Below, one piece after another: positions 8,171 to 18,700 of a stretch of DNA of 20,570 nt (position 1 is its first letter; each line of letters opens with the position of its first letter). This stretch comes from a bacterium (GTDB taxonomy: Bacteria; Atribacterota; JS1; SB-45; 34-128), in the NCBI GenBank assembly GCA_018894595.1, contig JAHIPN010000062.1, positions 1-20,570 on the forward strand, in the 5' to 3' direction. Under the pieces are notes generated by a model that had not been told where the DNA came from, made no database searches, and was given only the letters and a program-made list of their open reading frames with translations. The translations under genes were made by a program, and so were the position numbers.

Positions 8171-8262
8171 AAAGTGGGACCTATTGTCCTATTTAAATCG
8201 GGTAGTGGGGTCAGATCTCAACATTTGACATATCAACATCTTATGTCAAATGTTGAGACCCC
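8171..8262. repeat. REP-like words and partly deleted palindrome
   Basis: GTGGGACCTATTGTCCTATT (8174-8193) resembles the 401-460 repeat. It is followed by a copy of the GGGGTCAGATCTCAACATTT palindrome starting at 8207. Arms 8216-8232 and 8242-8258 pair perfectly over 17 bases with a 9-base loop. The outer part of the right arm has lost about five bases, so GAGACCCC follows directly. The element lies about 135 bases beyond the stop codon of the UvrD-like helicase gene and marks the end of the four-gene operon. The rest of 8033-8395 shows no gene; the open frames here run through the repeat and are not protein-like. Confidence 0.65.
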
Positions 8263-8395
8263 TTTTCTTCCTCAACCGTTCCCTGATCTTTTTTCAGTCT
8301 CATAGTTACGGAGGCTCTTTACTATTTTTACTATATTATACAGAAACATCACACCAGATGCTTTTCGACGATCGCTTATAAATAATCTACTTATT

Positions 8396-10315
8396 TCAAT
8401 CATTGTTACTTGTACACAAATCATTATTAACATCCCAACCGCTTCTGTGCAATGCTTCTTCTTGTCCGAAAATATTATCGCTATGAACCGCAACGCAAAG
8501 AAGATGGGATGGACGCGACATTCCTACGAATGCCATTTTAAGATTTTGTATCACCGTTTTTTTTGTTGGTACAGTGTACTGACCCTTCATGTAATCCATT
8601 ATTCTCTTTATGTCATAGTCACGGAAGAAAGTTTCAAGGTAGCAAGTTGCGGTATGTGTTTCGCCTTTAACCCCGTGAATAGTCGAAACTTCGATTTCAA
8701 TCTCGATTGTTCCAGAAGAATATTTATATATATTATTGTTTTGCAGGGCTTCTTCTTTATCCACTTCCAAATCGGAAGAATTAATAAAATCTGTAAGCTC
8801 ACCGTTCACCTGATAATTGAAAAAATTCCTAAATTCATTTGTTAAAAAATTATTTATCTCTTCAAAAACTTCTTTTTGTTTGTGAATCTGCAAACACCAT
8901 GTAGCCAATCTAGTCCGAAAATCTTTGTAAAAATTCGGATCTTTTTCTAGGATATATCTATGCAGTTTCTTATCTGTGAACGGCCTATCGTTGTTAGTAA
9001 TTTTGGCAATTCTTAAACAATTTAAGAAAGCGCAAACCAATCTTTCTTTGTAAAAATTCATCCCCTTAGAAATAATCAAACTATCAGGTTGCGGAGCTAA
9101 ATAACTTCTTAGATTACTAAATTCAGTTCTTTTAACTTTTATTTCTTTGGAGTAGCCGTCCCAGTAGCTTGGTATAGTTCTTTTTTCTCTGTCATGCGGT
9201 TTACCTCGCCAACCAACTGCTTTAAATATACTATTCTCATATTGATGCAGGTTATTTTTTATAATTATTTCACCGAATTGGTTTAGAACTTGCTGAATAG
9301 TGTTATTATTATAAACAATGATTATAGGAATAATTTCATTTTGTCTGCCAACCCCTGTTATGGACTGCCGGCAAACACAAAGATCCTCCACCTTGCTTGC
9401 AATAGAACTTGAAAATCTTTTACTGCCTGTAATAAACATAGTTCTATCATCATTTACTGTCCATCCGCATTCTAAATCAGTGTTATAGTCAAATATTGAT
9501 TGATTTAAATCGCCTATTTTTTGAATAATAACATCTTCATTGAAGATATTATTGAAAAGTTCAGACTGGGTTGTGCTTGTATCCTGCATTTCATCAATAA
9601 AAACATAGGCAAATCTTTTTGAGATAAGTTCTCTAATTTGAGGATGTCCCCTAAGGTATTCAAATGCCAATGAGTATGCATCATCATAACACAAATAACC
9701 CCAATCAAGAATGCGTAGTTTTAAGCTATTGATTTCTTTGTAGGTTTTTGTATTAATATTTATAAATGCTTGCCCATTAGGTTTTGGCGAAATACAGAAG
9801 TTGTCTTTGTTGAATCGTAGTTCTCTAAGATATTCCAATCCCCCTTCCCTCCTGTTATCGAGCCAAATCCCTGCAGCATGCAAGGTGTTATAGCTTCTTC
9901 CGATAACCGAATTAAAAAATTCATTATCAATACAAAACGGTCTTTTGTGAAATCTTTGTATATATGCTGGTATCGCAAGATATTTATCCACGAAGCTTTG
10001 AATTGTTCCAAAATGATTTGGGTAATTAAAGAGCTTTTCGGAAGCAAAGTCAGCAAGACTTTTTATTTCATCTATAGCCACATTCGTGTGAGTCAATACG
10101 CATATTCCTCTATTATTCTTAAGTGGCATGTGCTGCGAAAAAATTAATAACTTGGCAAGTAAAGCTGTTGTTTTACCACTACCCGGACAGGCAAGAATAT
10201 CTTTGGTTTCAAAACACCTTATTACTGCTTTTTGTTTTTCATCGAAGTGTTCACCGGTCGGCAAAAGAATTCGTTCTGCCCAAGAAATATCTTTATTGGT
10301 AATATTTATTTGCAT
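8396..10315 (-). CDS. UvrD/Rep-family (SF1) helicase, GajB-like
   Basis: A 639-residue superfamily 1 helicase with the full motif set: Walker A ACPGSGKTT (42-50), motif Ia VLTHTNVAIDEI, Walker B IDEMQD (about 240-245, with Met where Ala or Phe is usual), motif III GDLNQSIFDY (268-277), the KRFSSS element (about 299), motif V STIHGVKGETH (about 544-554), and motif VI FVGMSRPSHLL (about 596-606). It starts 3 bases after the stop of the OLD-family gene, so translational coupling is likely. A class 2 OLD nuclease with a UvrD-like helicase is the Gabija architecture, in which GajB is recruited to DNA ends and GajA nicks DNA. It is longer than the roughly 500-residue GajB I recall, with extra material between motifs IV and V. 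I call it GajB-like and leave the symbol empty because of this and the unusual operon. Confidence 0.88.
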   Translation of the reverse strand: MQINITNKDISWAERILLPTGEHFDEKQKAVIRCFETKDILACPGSGKTTALLAKLLIFSQHMPLKNNRGICVLTHTNVAIDEIKSLADFASEKLFNYPNHFGTIQSFVDKYLAIPAYIQRFHKRPFCIDNEFFNSVIGRSYNTLHAAGIWLDNRREGGLEYLRELRFNKDNFCISPKPNGQAFININTKTYKEINSLKLRILDWGYLCYDDAYSLAFEYLRGHPQIRELISKRFAYVFIDEMQDTSTTQSELFNNIFNEDVIIQKIGDLNQSIFDYNTDLECGWTVNDDRTMFITGSKRFSSSIASKVEDLCVCRQSITGVGRQNEIIPIIIVYNNNTIQQVLNQFGEIIIKNNLHQYENSIFKAVGWRGKPHDREKRTIPSYWDGYSKEIKVKRTEFSNLRSYLAPQPDSLIISKGMNFYKERLVCAFLNCLRIAKITNNDRPFTDKKLHRYILEKDPNFYKDFRTRLATWCLQIHKQKEVFEEINNFLTNEFRNFFNYQVNGELTDFINSSDLEVDKEEALQNNNIYKYSSGTIEIEIEVSTIHGVKGETHTATCYLETFFRDYDIKRIMDYMKGQYTVPTKKTVIQNLKMAFVGMSRPSHLLCVAVHSDNIFGQEEALHRSGWDVNNDLCTSNND

Positions 10316-10318
10316 TGG

Positions 10319-12190
10319 TCATCCCGTAACATATTTTATAGCATCCACGATATATTTTAATTTTCCGTCAAGTTCAATCTCTTTTCTTAATTCTTCACGT
10401 TCTTGTCGTTCGAGTAACATCGTAAAACATTGAGCAATAATTGGCTTAGAAATTTCCTTTTTGAGTATGTAGCCTTTATAAATTTCTTTTGCAATTTCTT
10501 GCTCTGTTTTACACTCAGAGGCCCATTTAGTAAAATCAGCCTTAACCTTTTGGTCTACTTCCTCGATTTTTTCAGGTGTCAAACCATAAGTATCGCTATT
10601 TTGAATTTTCTCTGCCTGGAGTACGGCATTATAAAATTCCTTCCTAAGAGTGCTTAAGGAAATATCGTATTCCAAAGTCCAATTCGGCGAAATGAAAGTT
10701 TTTATTCCGTGCCCATTGTATTTTTCCTCTTTTTCTGCTCTTTTGCCTTCAATCTCTTCCGGAGAAAGCCCTGAATCGGGTTTAATGTCATTATCGGTTA
10801 CAACAGATACTTTAATCCCTATTTCTTCTCCTAATCTCCTTTTGAAAATCCTTGAATATCTTAGAAAAGCCGTACTTTGGACATTCACAACCGATACACC
10901 ATGCTTAGAAAGAGATTTATCAAGAATATCTGCTATGACCGGAATTAAAATGTTTTCTGCGTCACCTTCAACCAAGATAACCCCATGCGCAAAAAATAAA
11001 TTAGCCTTTGTGACATCTAAAAAACGTTCTAAAAATAAATAATCCCCTTTTTCTAATGCAGTAGAATCACTTCCCATCGGGAAAGCTTTATCATCCTTAC
11101 AAATTATGAGGTTATTAAGTTTTACTTTTGAGGCTAAATTAGGACTATGGGTTGTCATTATTAACTGAACTTTGGATTTTTCCGCTATCTCATTCTGCAG
11201 ATATTCGATTAATCTCAGTTGCGCTTGTGGATGTAAATGAGCCTCGATTTCTTCAATCAAAGACAATTTCAAGCCATAATAGTTGGTACGTTTTAAGAGC
11301 AATAGTTCTGTAGCAATGTATAAACGATTATAAGAACCTAATCCTGGATTCTCTTCGATAAAATCAAGAATTAGCTTTTCTAAAATACCCGACAAGCTTT
11401 GGCCGGAGAGCTTAAATTTAGCAATTTTATTAATTTCTTCTTCTGTGAAGAACTCTTTTAAATATTCATTTATATCTGATAGTAAATATTTACCGGACTG
11501 ATCTTCAATATCAACATTATTTTCATCTTTTCCTTCAAAATAACCTTCAATTTGTTTGTTCGCTGTTTCGGCAATTTTAGTTATTGTATGCTCCGCTTCC
11601 GAGTCAGAAGAAAATGTTTCATGACTTTTTAAAATTTGAGCCAGACGAGACCTTCTTCCGGGAATTAATTCCCTTTCCGCATCCCTGAGGGGCTTAAGAT
11701 AAGTTAGCCTTAAAAAATCCCTTGCAGCTCCATCAAGTTGAGTCCCTTCATCGTCAGGACCAGCTTTTATATTATGATTAATCTTTCTACCCTTGCGTTC
11801 ACCGTTTAGAGTGACCTTGAGAAAATATTCATCAAGACCATCATCTTTGTTCTTTTCAATACCAAGCCATTCTAAGAAATTGGCCGCTTCATTATTTTTA
11901 TCATCAAAACCGCGGAGTATACATTCTATTTTGAGTGATTTTGTTCTGTTGCTATCAATGGGCCCTGGTGCTGGTTTTAGAAAAAAATCTTCTTCCTCTA
12001 ATCGCTGATAATCATAACTTTGTGTTTGCAGAACAAATTTAATAGCATCAATAATAGCTGTTTTACCTGAATCGTTTTCGCCAACAAGTAAATTTAAACC
12101 TTCGTTAAACATTAAATGTAATCCGGCAGTACCATTTTCACATGTTCCATATTTTCTAAAGTTCCAAATCTTTAATTCTGATAAAAACAT
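10319..12190 (-). CDS. OLD-family ATPase with TOPRIM nuclease domain, GajA-like
   Basis: A 623-residue protein. The N-terminal ABC-type ATPase begins MFLSELKIWNFRKYG with Walker A GENDSGKT (37-44). It continues with a NRLYIATELLLL signature region (about 288-299), Walker B IEEIEAHLHP (312-321) and the switch histidine in THSPN (347-351). The TOPRIM nuclease half follows: VILVEGDAE with E408 and E412, then VVTDND with D466/D468, then SPNWTLEYDI (about 501-510) and a Lys-rich KEIYKGYILKKEISK (about 568-582) that probably supplies the late catalytic lysine. The order and the downstream UvrD helicase identify a class 2 OLD nuclease as in Gabija (GajA about 580 residues). AAAGGA precedes the ATG. 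It begins 19 bases after the stop of the methylase gene, so it is part of the same operon. Confidence 0.88.
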   Translation of the reverse strand: MFLSELKIWNFRKYGTCENGTAGLHLMFNEGLNLLVGENDSGKTAIIDAIKFVLQTQSYDYQRLEEEDFFLKPAPGPIDSNRTKSLKIECILRGFDDKNNEAANFLEWLGIEKNKDDGLDEYFLKVTLNGERKGRKINHNIKAGPDDEGTQLDGAARDFLRLTYLKPLRDAERELIPGRRSRLAQILKSHETFSSDSEAEHTITKIAETANKQIEGYFEGKDENNVDIEDQSGKYLLSDINEYLKEFFTEEEINKIAKFKLSGQSLSGILEKLILDFIEENPGLGSYNRLYIATELLLLKRTNYYGLKLSLIEEIEAHLHPQAQLRLIEYLQNEIAEKSKVQLIMTTHSPNLASKVKLNNLIICKDDKAFPMGSDSTALEKGDYLFLERFLDVTKANLFFAHGVILVEGDAENILIPVIADILDKSLSKHGVSVVNVQSTAFLRYSRIFKRRLGEEIGIKVSVVTDNDIKPDSGLSPEEIEGKRAEKEEKYNGHGIKTFISPNWTLEYDISLSTLRKEFYNAVLQAEKIQNSDTYGLTPEKIEEVDQKVKADFTKWASECKTEQEIAKEIYKGYILKKEISKPIIAQCFTMLLERQEREELRKEIELDGKLKYIVDAIKYVTG

Positions 12191-12209
12191 ATTAATCCTT
12201 TCTGTGAGT

Positions 12210-15200
12210 TTACTTCACGTTTCCAGTTATAATTGCTATCTCCTCCTCGGTCAAGCCGTATAATTGATACACCATCTGGTCAATCTCCTGCTCCAGATTT
12301 TTGACTCTTGCCTGTTTTTGCTGGTTTTGCAGATAATCTTCGTCTTTGGTGATGGTAATGATGCTGTCAACACAAGAAATGAAAGGCTGCTGTTGACTTT
12401 TGGATATTTGAGCAAGGGGTAAGTTTTGTAAAAATGCCTTTTTATAACGATATTTCCCTACCAACTCCCCACCTGCATAGAAGTTTTTAAAAACGTATGT
12501 GATTGTTTTGGAATTAAGCAAAGCAATTAGATATTTTAAATTATTGCCTGTGATTAGGAAGGCAGTAGCTTCAGGATAATAGTTTTCTATGTCAAGATGA
12601 AATTGTGGTTCGCTAACTATTTCTGAAAAAACAATTTTAGGTTTTTCAATTTCATGCAAAAATGCACAATTTCGTAAATTAGTCCAGTGATCACCTTGGT
12701 CAGCTCTTGGTTCAGCTTTATCTTTAAATCGTAATAGATATTTGTAAATAGTTGGAAATTCTTTTTGAACATCAATCTGTTTGATGCCTTTATGTTTCAA
12801 TCCGTTGTGGGTATTGATAAGCCAGAAATTAGCAAATTTGCAATAATAACGTCTAACATCTCTACCCCTTAAAATTGGTTTAATGATTTCAGTATTCTTA
12901 GCATCTTTTTGTATGAGTTCATTTTTAGTTTTAGTGTCTATAATAAATGCCTCATTTAAACCTGTCAAAATGCCTCGATAAAAATTTATTTTCCAATTTC
13001 TTAAAGGTTCACCAACTCTTTCAATTTTTTCCTTGATCTGAATTTCCTGCTTACTTTTAATGCTCCAGATATCCTCAGTAAAATAATCAACCAAGATTTG
13101 GTATTGTTCAAAATAGCTCACAAGAGATTTATTTAATTTGTATTCTGTTTCTTTCAACTGACAAGCCAATGTTTTGTGTTGGTTAGTAGCTTTTTCAAAA
13201 AGCAAAATATTGGAATGCACAATTGCACTATCGAAAACCATAGATTGTCCAAAATCAAGTAATTGGAGAGGATTCGTATGCTCTAAAAAAAACTTTCGTG
13301 TACTTCGACCATAATTTGTTCTCAGCCATTTATTTGAAGTAATAAAACACAATAAGCCTTTATATTTTAATAACCAATTCCCCTTTTCGTAGAAAAGCGA
13401 ATAAATATCTCCTGTGCTTTCAAAGGTTGTGAAGTTCTGTTTCTTTAATAAATTTTTTGTAACTAATTTTGCTATACCAACATAAGGCGGATTGGCAATA
13501 ACCACATCAAATCCACCATTTTTTCTAAAAATTTCAGAAAAATTAATTTTAAAATCAAAATTTACTTTATACCCAAGACTTCTATTTGTATCCTTATATA
13601 AACTGTAAATTGCGTCATTTACTTGATCTTTCAATTTATTCTTCTTAAGAGGATTAGTTTCATTAAAGAATTCTATTTTTAATTGTTCTATCTTTTCAAG
13701 TCCTCTTGGCGTATAAGGATAACCGAGTAATGAGTTCCCGCAGACAATTTTGTAATCCAAATTCGGCAGGGGTTTAATCTCTTTAAAGTCTTCCTCTTCT
13801 ATAATTAAGGAGAGCCATAGGCGTAGTTTGGCTATTTCTACTGCACCGGGATCAATATCTACACCATAAAGGGATTTCTCGATACACTGGCGTTTAAAAT
13901 TGTAGGTAGTGCGAAAATCATCTTCAAGATATGGGGTTAGCACGGTCCTGGCTTTGACAATTTCATTCATCATGCCAACTGGAAAAGCACCACTGCCCAC
14001 AGCTGGGTCACAGATAGTTATGTTTTCCAACTTTTCATCTATCAGGGATGCATTTTTACGAATACTTTCAGGCAGTAGTGGTTCTATCGTACTGCTTTTT
14101 TGCATTCCATTATTAATCTGCTCTTCTTTTATTAAGGCGATTTCATCATTTTCCCGAAATTGTTCTCCTAAGCGAATAAAAGCATCAATATCCTCTTTAA
14201 GAATTGTTGGGTGATCTTTATGCTCAATGGTAATATCCAGTTGCCCTTTTCTTGCTTTATTGCCGAACATATCCAAGTTGGATTCGCCAACTCTTTCATA
14301 ACTAACTGCATCGCCATTTAATTCGGCCATCAAGTAGTGAATCAAGCTCTGCTGGCACATATAGTGAACAATCTCCCGAGGGGTATAGTAGACACCGTAT
14401 TGCTTGTTAAATTTATTTTCACTTCCCTTTTTACCGCTTCTTAGGACTTTCTTGTACTCCTCAAAATTATCAGGACGAATTGCATTAAATTTCTCATACG
14501 CTTTGCCCAACAGCTCGGGATCAATGGCAACTTCTTTTTCTAGAGGTTCGTCTTCCCTGACAGTGAAGTTATAACGGTCAAAAATGTCTAAAATGCCATT
14601 CCCGATATCGCCTTCTTTAGTGGAAATGTTATTGGAAAAAAGACTATCTGGTAGAACTATATCAGTGTGAACCCAATCATAATTTCCAATGGGATCAAAT
14701 AATCCACCATTTAGAAAAGGAATTCTGCAATTAAATCGACTATAATAATAATCTAAATGTCTTCGGTCCTCACCAACACGTAAGGCTTCATAGAATAGGG
14801 GCTCCAGGATATCATTAAAGAAATTATAATAACTGCTATGTTTTTTCTCGAATAATTCGCGTAGAAAATGCTTGGAACCGGTCCCCCAGTTACTATCACG
14901 TCCTACCCCAAACCAGCTTTTTTTCTGTAGGAAATAGAGAAAGACAATCTGTCCTAACAGTTTTTTGGCAAAGTCTATCGTATTAACACCTTTCGCTTCA
15001 AACTCAAATTTGACTTTAGGATTAATCTCTAGCACTTTATCCAAAGCTTCTTTAGTTTGAATAAATAGATTGCGGTATTGTATAAAAAATTCCTTAGTAA
15101 CTGTTTCAATATTAAAGGCTTCCTCCAGCTGAGAGAGTGTGGGATTATGTTTGTCATCAGCCAGCATATCAACCAATTGGCTTTGGGCAGTATGGCTTTT

Positions 15201-15698
15201 TTCATTTTTACCTACCAGAAATGACCAACGTCGGGCTGGAGTGAATTCTTCTTTTACCTTTCTTCCTGTTTTTCCTTCTTCAAAACGATAATCTATCTTT
15301 ACCAGGGAAAATCTCCAGTCTTCTTTATCGGGAGAAACGAAAGCGACTAATGCAGCATCTTTTAAATTATCACTGCCATAATTACCTTTGAGATACCCCG
15401 CAATAAAATTTCTTTGCATACTTCGTGCATATTCTATAGAAGTTTCTTTTTTAAGATAGACAATTAAAACATCAATTCTATTGTCATCTTTTAAATATTT
15501 TGCAATTCTTTGAAATCTACTAATATAAGACCTAAACATTTCAGGGATATTATATCCCTGGCGAACACCGAAGGATGTATTTTTGATGTCACTTTGTTTA
15601 AGGTTAAATAGATTAATAATGAAATAAATAAATTTCTCTTCATTAAAGGATGCCTCAAAAGTCTCTTTAATATTTCTTTTTGCTTGTTCTCTATCCAT
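12210..15698 (-). CDS. Eco57I-type adenine-specific DNA methylase / restriction subunit
   Basis: A 1162-residue protein with a gamma-class N6-adenine methyltransferase core: YGVYYTPREIVHYM (about 434-447), SAM-binding DPAVGSGAFPVG (564-575), YGVDIDPGAVEIAKLRLWLSL (about 611-631) and catalytic ANPPYVG (about 735-741). A C-terminal target-recognition region (about 870-1100) includes RGRDVRR and the EKPKIVFSEI element typical of the Eco57I family. The N-terminal 430 residues (with KSHTAQSQL and NIETVTKEFF) match the large type IIG-like methylases associated with helicases. I see no clear PD-(D/E)xK nuclease motif there. It starts 3 bases after the helicase stop, with AGGAG upstream. It probably modifies self DNA, while the neighbouring PLD-helicase and/or OLD nuclease attack unmodified DNA. 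Confidence 0.87.
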   Translation of the reverse strand: MDREQAKRNIKETFEASFNEEKFIYFIINLFNLKQSDIKNTSFGVRQGYNIPEMFRSYISRFQRIAKYLKDDNRIDVLIVYLKKETSIEYARSMQRNFIAGYLKGNYGSDNLKDAALVAFVSPDKEDWRFSLVKIDYRFEEGKTGRKVKEEFTPARRWSFLVGKNEKSHTAQSQLVDMLADDKHNPTLSQLEEAFNIETVTKEFFIQYRNLFIQTKEALDKVLEINPKVKFEFEAKGVNTIDFAKKLLGQIVFLYFLQKKSWFGVGRDSNWGTGSKHFLRELFEKKHSSYYNFFNDILEPLFYEALRVGEDRRHLDYYYSRFNCRIPFLNGGLFDPIGNYDWVHTDIVLPDSLFSNNISTKEGDIGNGILDIFDRYNFTVREDEPLEKEVAIDPELLGKAYEKFNAIRPDNFEEYKKVLRSGKKGSENKFNKQYGVYYTPREIVHYMCQQSLIHYLMAELNGDAVSYERVGESNLDMFGNKARKGQLDITIEHKDHPTILKEDIDAFIRLGEQFRENDEIALIKEEQINNGMQKSSTIEPLLPESIRKNASLIDEKLENITICDPAVGSGAFPVGMMNEIVKARTVLTPYLEDDFRTTYNFKRQCIEKSLYGVDIDPGAVEIAKLRLWLSLIIEEEDFKEIKPLPNLDYKIVCGNSLLGYPYTPRGLEKIEQLKIEFFNETNPLKKNKLKDQVNDAIYSLYKDTNRSLGYKVNFDFKINFSEIFRKNGGFDVVIANPPYVGIAKLVTKNLLKKQNFTTFESTGDIYSLFYEKGNWLLKYKGLLCFITSNKWLRTNYGRSTRKFFLEHTNPLQLLDFGQSMVFDSAIVHSNILLFEKATNQHKTLACQLKETEYKLNKSLVSYFEQYQILVDYFTEDIWSIKSKQEIQIKEKIERVGEPLRNWKINFYRGILTGLNEAFIIDTKTKNELIQKDAKNTEIIKPILRGRDVRRYYCKFANFWLINTHNGLKHKGIKQIDVQKEFPTIYKYLLRFKDKAEPRADQGDHWTNLRNCAFLHEIEKPKIVFSEIVSEPQFHLDIENYYPEATAFLITGNNLKYLIALLNSKTITYVFKNFYAGGELVGKYRYKKAFLQNLPLAQISKSQQQPFISCVDSIITITKDEDYLQNQQKQARVKNLEQEIDQMVYQLYGLTEEEIAIITGNVK

Positions 15699-15701
15699 AG
15701 T

Positions 15702-18700
15702 TTATTCTCCTATCAAATATTCAGATAAAATGACTTCTCTTGGACCTGAAGTCTGAGCGGCACTTTCTGATAGATGTTCTTGTAAAAATTCCGGAGCAAT
15801 ATTTTTTTGCAATACTGCCAATATTGTTAAAGGATTTATGGTCTTTTTTAATTCATTATTCAATTCCTGAAGTAGTATTTTGGTAGTCTGTTTCGGCAGA
15901 GCTCCTTCTGTAATCTTTTGCATTACTTTTTTTAAGTAATCTTCTTGTTCCTCAGTAAATTTTCTGGTGTCTTTAGAAATGGCTTTTAGTATTTTTAAAA
16001 CCTGGGTGGCAGAATCCCTGCCACCGGTTAATTTTATTTCTCGCCCTTCTTCTTGAGTAGCAAATTCGAAGGCTTCTTTGTTTTTCTCTAATAAAGGATA
16101 GAAAGCAGGATTCAATTTTTCTCGCTTAGTATTTTCTTTTGCTTCTAAGGTTTTTGCGGTAGTGATAAAATCTAATTCTTGAGATTCCTGATGTGGTGCA
16201 CCCATGAAAAATTTCTGAAGTTTGCCTTTACGGAAATAAGTTAAAAGGCTATTGGTTTTTTGTTTATATATCCTGGCAGTTCTCGCCTTTTTGGGCAAAG
16301 ACTTAATTCTGGCAAATAAATCCGGATTATCTTCCCGGATATCTTTAATTATTTTTAAATATTTTAAATCGCTTTCCTGTCCTTCATCCTCACCGATGAT
16401 AGCTTCTTTGGAGGTTAAGCGGTTAAACAATTCGTGGGATTCTATTTCTTCATTTTCGGTAAGCAAGCGGGCATCATTTCCCAATAAAGTGATAAAGGCA
16501 TGTATTTTTGCTGCCGCTGCTTCTTTTAACTTAATAAGATCATTGGATTGTTTGCTTGGGAAAAAATTAAAAGTGTAAATTTTATCAAATTTAGTATCTA
16601 CCCGGTTGATTCTTCCTGCTCTTTGCATCATACGGGTAGGATTCCAGGGGATATCATAATTGATGACTACATTAGATCTATGTAGATTTACTCCTTCTGA
16701 CAAGACCTCTGTTGAGATTAATATTCTGAAATCATCCCGGGAAGAGCGGGCTTTGGGGTCAAAATTTTCAATTACTTTTCTCCGGGTGTATTCACTTGAA
16801 CCCCCGGTAAATTTTATTACTTTGTATTTTTGCAAATTATCATTTAAATAATCTGCGGTCTCTTTAGATTCAGTAAATACTATTAATTTATTTTTCTTCA
16901 GAATAGGATGGGAAGAAAGGATATCTAAAAATTGGAGCAATTTGGGGTCTCGGCCTACTGCGCTCCATATTTTTTGAATTTCTCTTAAAGTCTTTAAATC
17001 TTTTTCTAAGAGCCTTCTATATTTTGGATCAAACTCTTCGGATAAATATTTTACAGCTTTATCTTCTTCAATTAGTTTTTGGATTGCTTCATCATTATCA
17101 TTTTCCAGGAATTCAAATATTTTATTAATGTATTTTTTACTAACATATACATTCCCCTTATCAAATTCTTCTATGAATTTTTCGTAAGAATGAATAAATC
17201 GATTGATGCTTTGTCGGAAGGCATAAAAACTGCTTTCCAACCTTTTTACTAAAAGAATTCTCATAAATTTCCTCATATTTGTTTGAGCCAATTTTTCCGG
17301 TTGAGTAATTTCTCCCCGGTAATAAAGAAGAGGTGTATAGCGGCTATAATTAAAATCAAGAGCAATCATTTTGATAGTTTTGGTAAAAATCTTGTCCTCT
17401 TGGTCGTTTAGTTGATAAAATACCGGTTTAGGAGTTACAACTTCAGGAAATTTCATTTTTTGTTTTTCTAATTCTCGAGTAAAATATTTAATTACTTCGG
17501 TTCTAGTTCGGCGTACCATCAGATATTTTAAAACTTTTTCCCTAATCTCTCGGGAGTTTTCTTTTACAGCTCTAATATATTCCGAATAATTTCGTTTGCG
17601 GTCTAATTTTTTTAATTTCTTTTCTAAGTGGGAGAAAAATCTCTCTAAATTGGGAAGATTAGGAATTGTGCTTTTTTTGGATTTTTGAAATAATTTTAGT
17701 TGGCTTAAGATATCTCTGGGATAATTGTTGTAGGGAGTGGCGGTTACTAAGATGACTCTTTTGCCCCGGCAAATCCGAGCGAGCATTTCGTAAGTAGTAT
17801 TTGATTCATTGCGAAAACGATGGGCTTCATCAATAAAAATATTTTTATATTTAGTAATATCTCGTTTGAGTAATTTATCTAATTTACCCAATGATTCAAA
17901 ATCTGCCTGTTCCTTAAAACCAGAAAAAATATTGGGCCAGGAACCGGGGCTGTCTTTATCTAAAAGCATGGGAGGGGCAATAACTAAATGGCGGCCATCT
18001 AATTGCTGGGCCAAGAGGGCAGAGATATAAGTTTTGCCCAGACCTACTACGTCAGAGATAAAAACACCGCCGTATTCCTGAAGGATTTTTTTGGCATTTA
18101 AAACCGCCTGTTCCTGATATTCAAGTTTCATAAAATCTTTGGGCACATATTTGTAAAATATTTCTTCGGCTTGCTTGAGGTCATCCTGGAAATATTCGTA
18201 TAAAAATTTTAAATAAAGTTCATAGGGTGTAATATTATTGTTTAGCCAGGTTTTTGTTTGGATAGTATCTTGATATCTGTCTTTTAAATCCACAGCATCT
18301 TCCCATAATTCATTAAATTTATTTAGGGCAAAATCATAATCAGACCTATTTTTTAATTCCACATTGAATTCTAAATTATCAAGAAGGCCGGCTTTGGTAA
18401 AATTGCTGGAGCCGGTAATTACTCGGCCTGCGTCTCGGTCACTTTCCGAAAAAGTCATAATATAAAGCTTGGCATGAATATTTGCAGAAGGATATGCTTT
18501 AATTTCTAATTTTCCGCTTTTTAGCCATTCTAAAAAAATATGAACCCCTTCTTCTACTTCCTTGCTGTCTGGAGAATTTTCCATTTCATTGGTAACTTCT
18601 TCAGAGAATTGTTTTTTTGCTTCTGAGTGGGAAAATTGTAGAGTTTGCTGCTGAGGTGAATTAATTGAATTTTCATTTAAGGTGGGTGCAGGGAGATTAG

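Noticed and set aside
8051..8305. 84-residue plus-strand open frame
   Set aside because: Half of it is translated palindromic repeat (8207-8262); no protein-like motif or RBS was seen.
8272..8493. 73-residue minus-strand open frame overlapping the end of the UvrD-like gene
   Set aside because: It overlaps well-supported helicase coding sequence in another frame, has no RBS and no recognisable domain.
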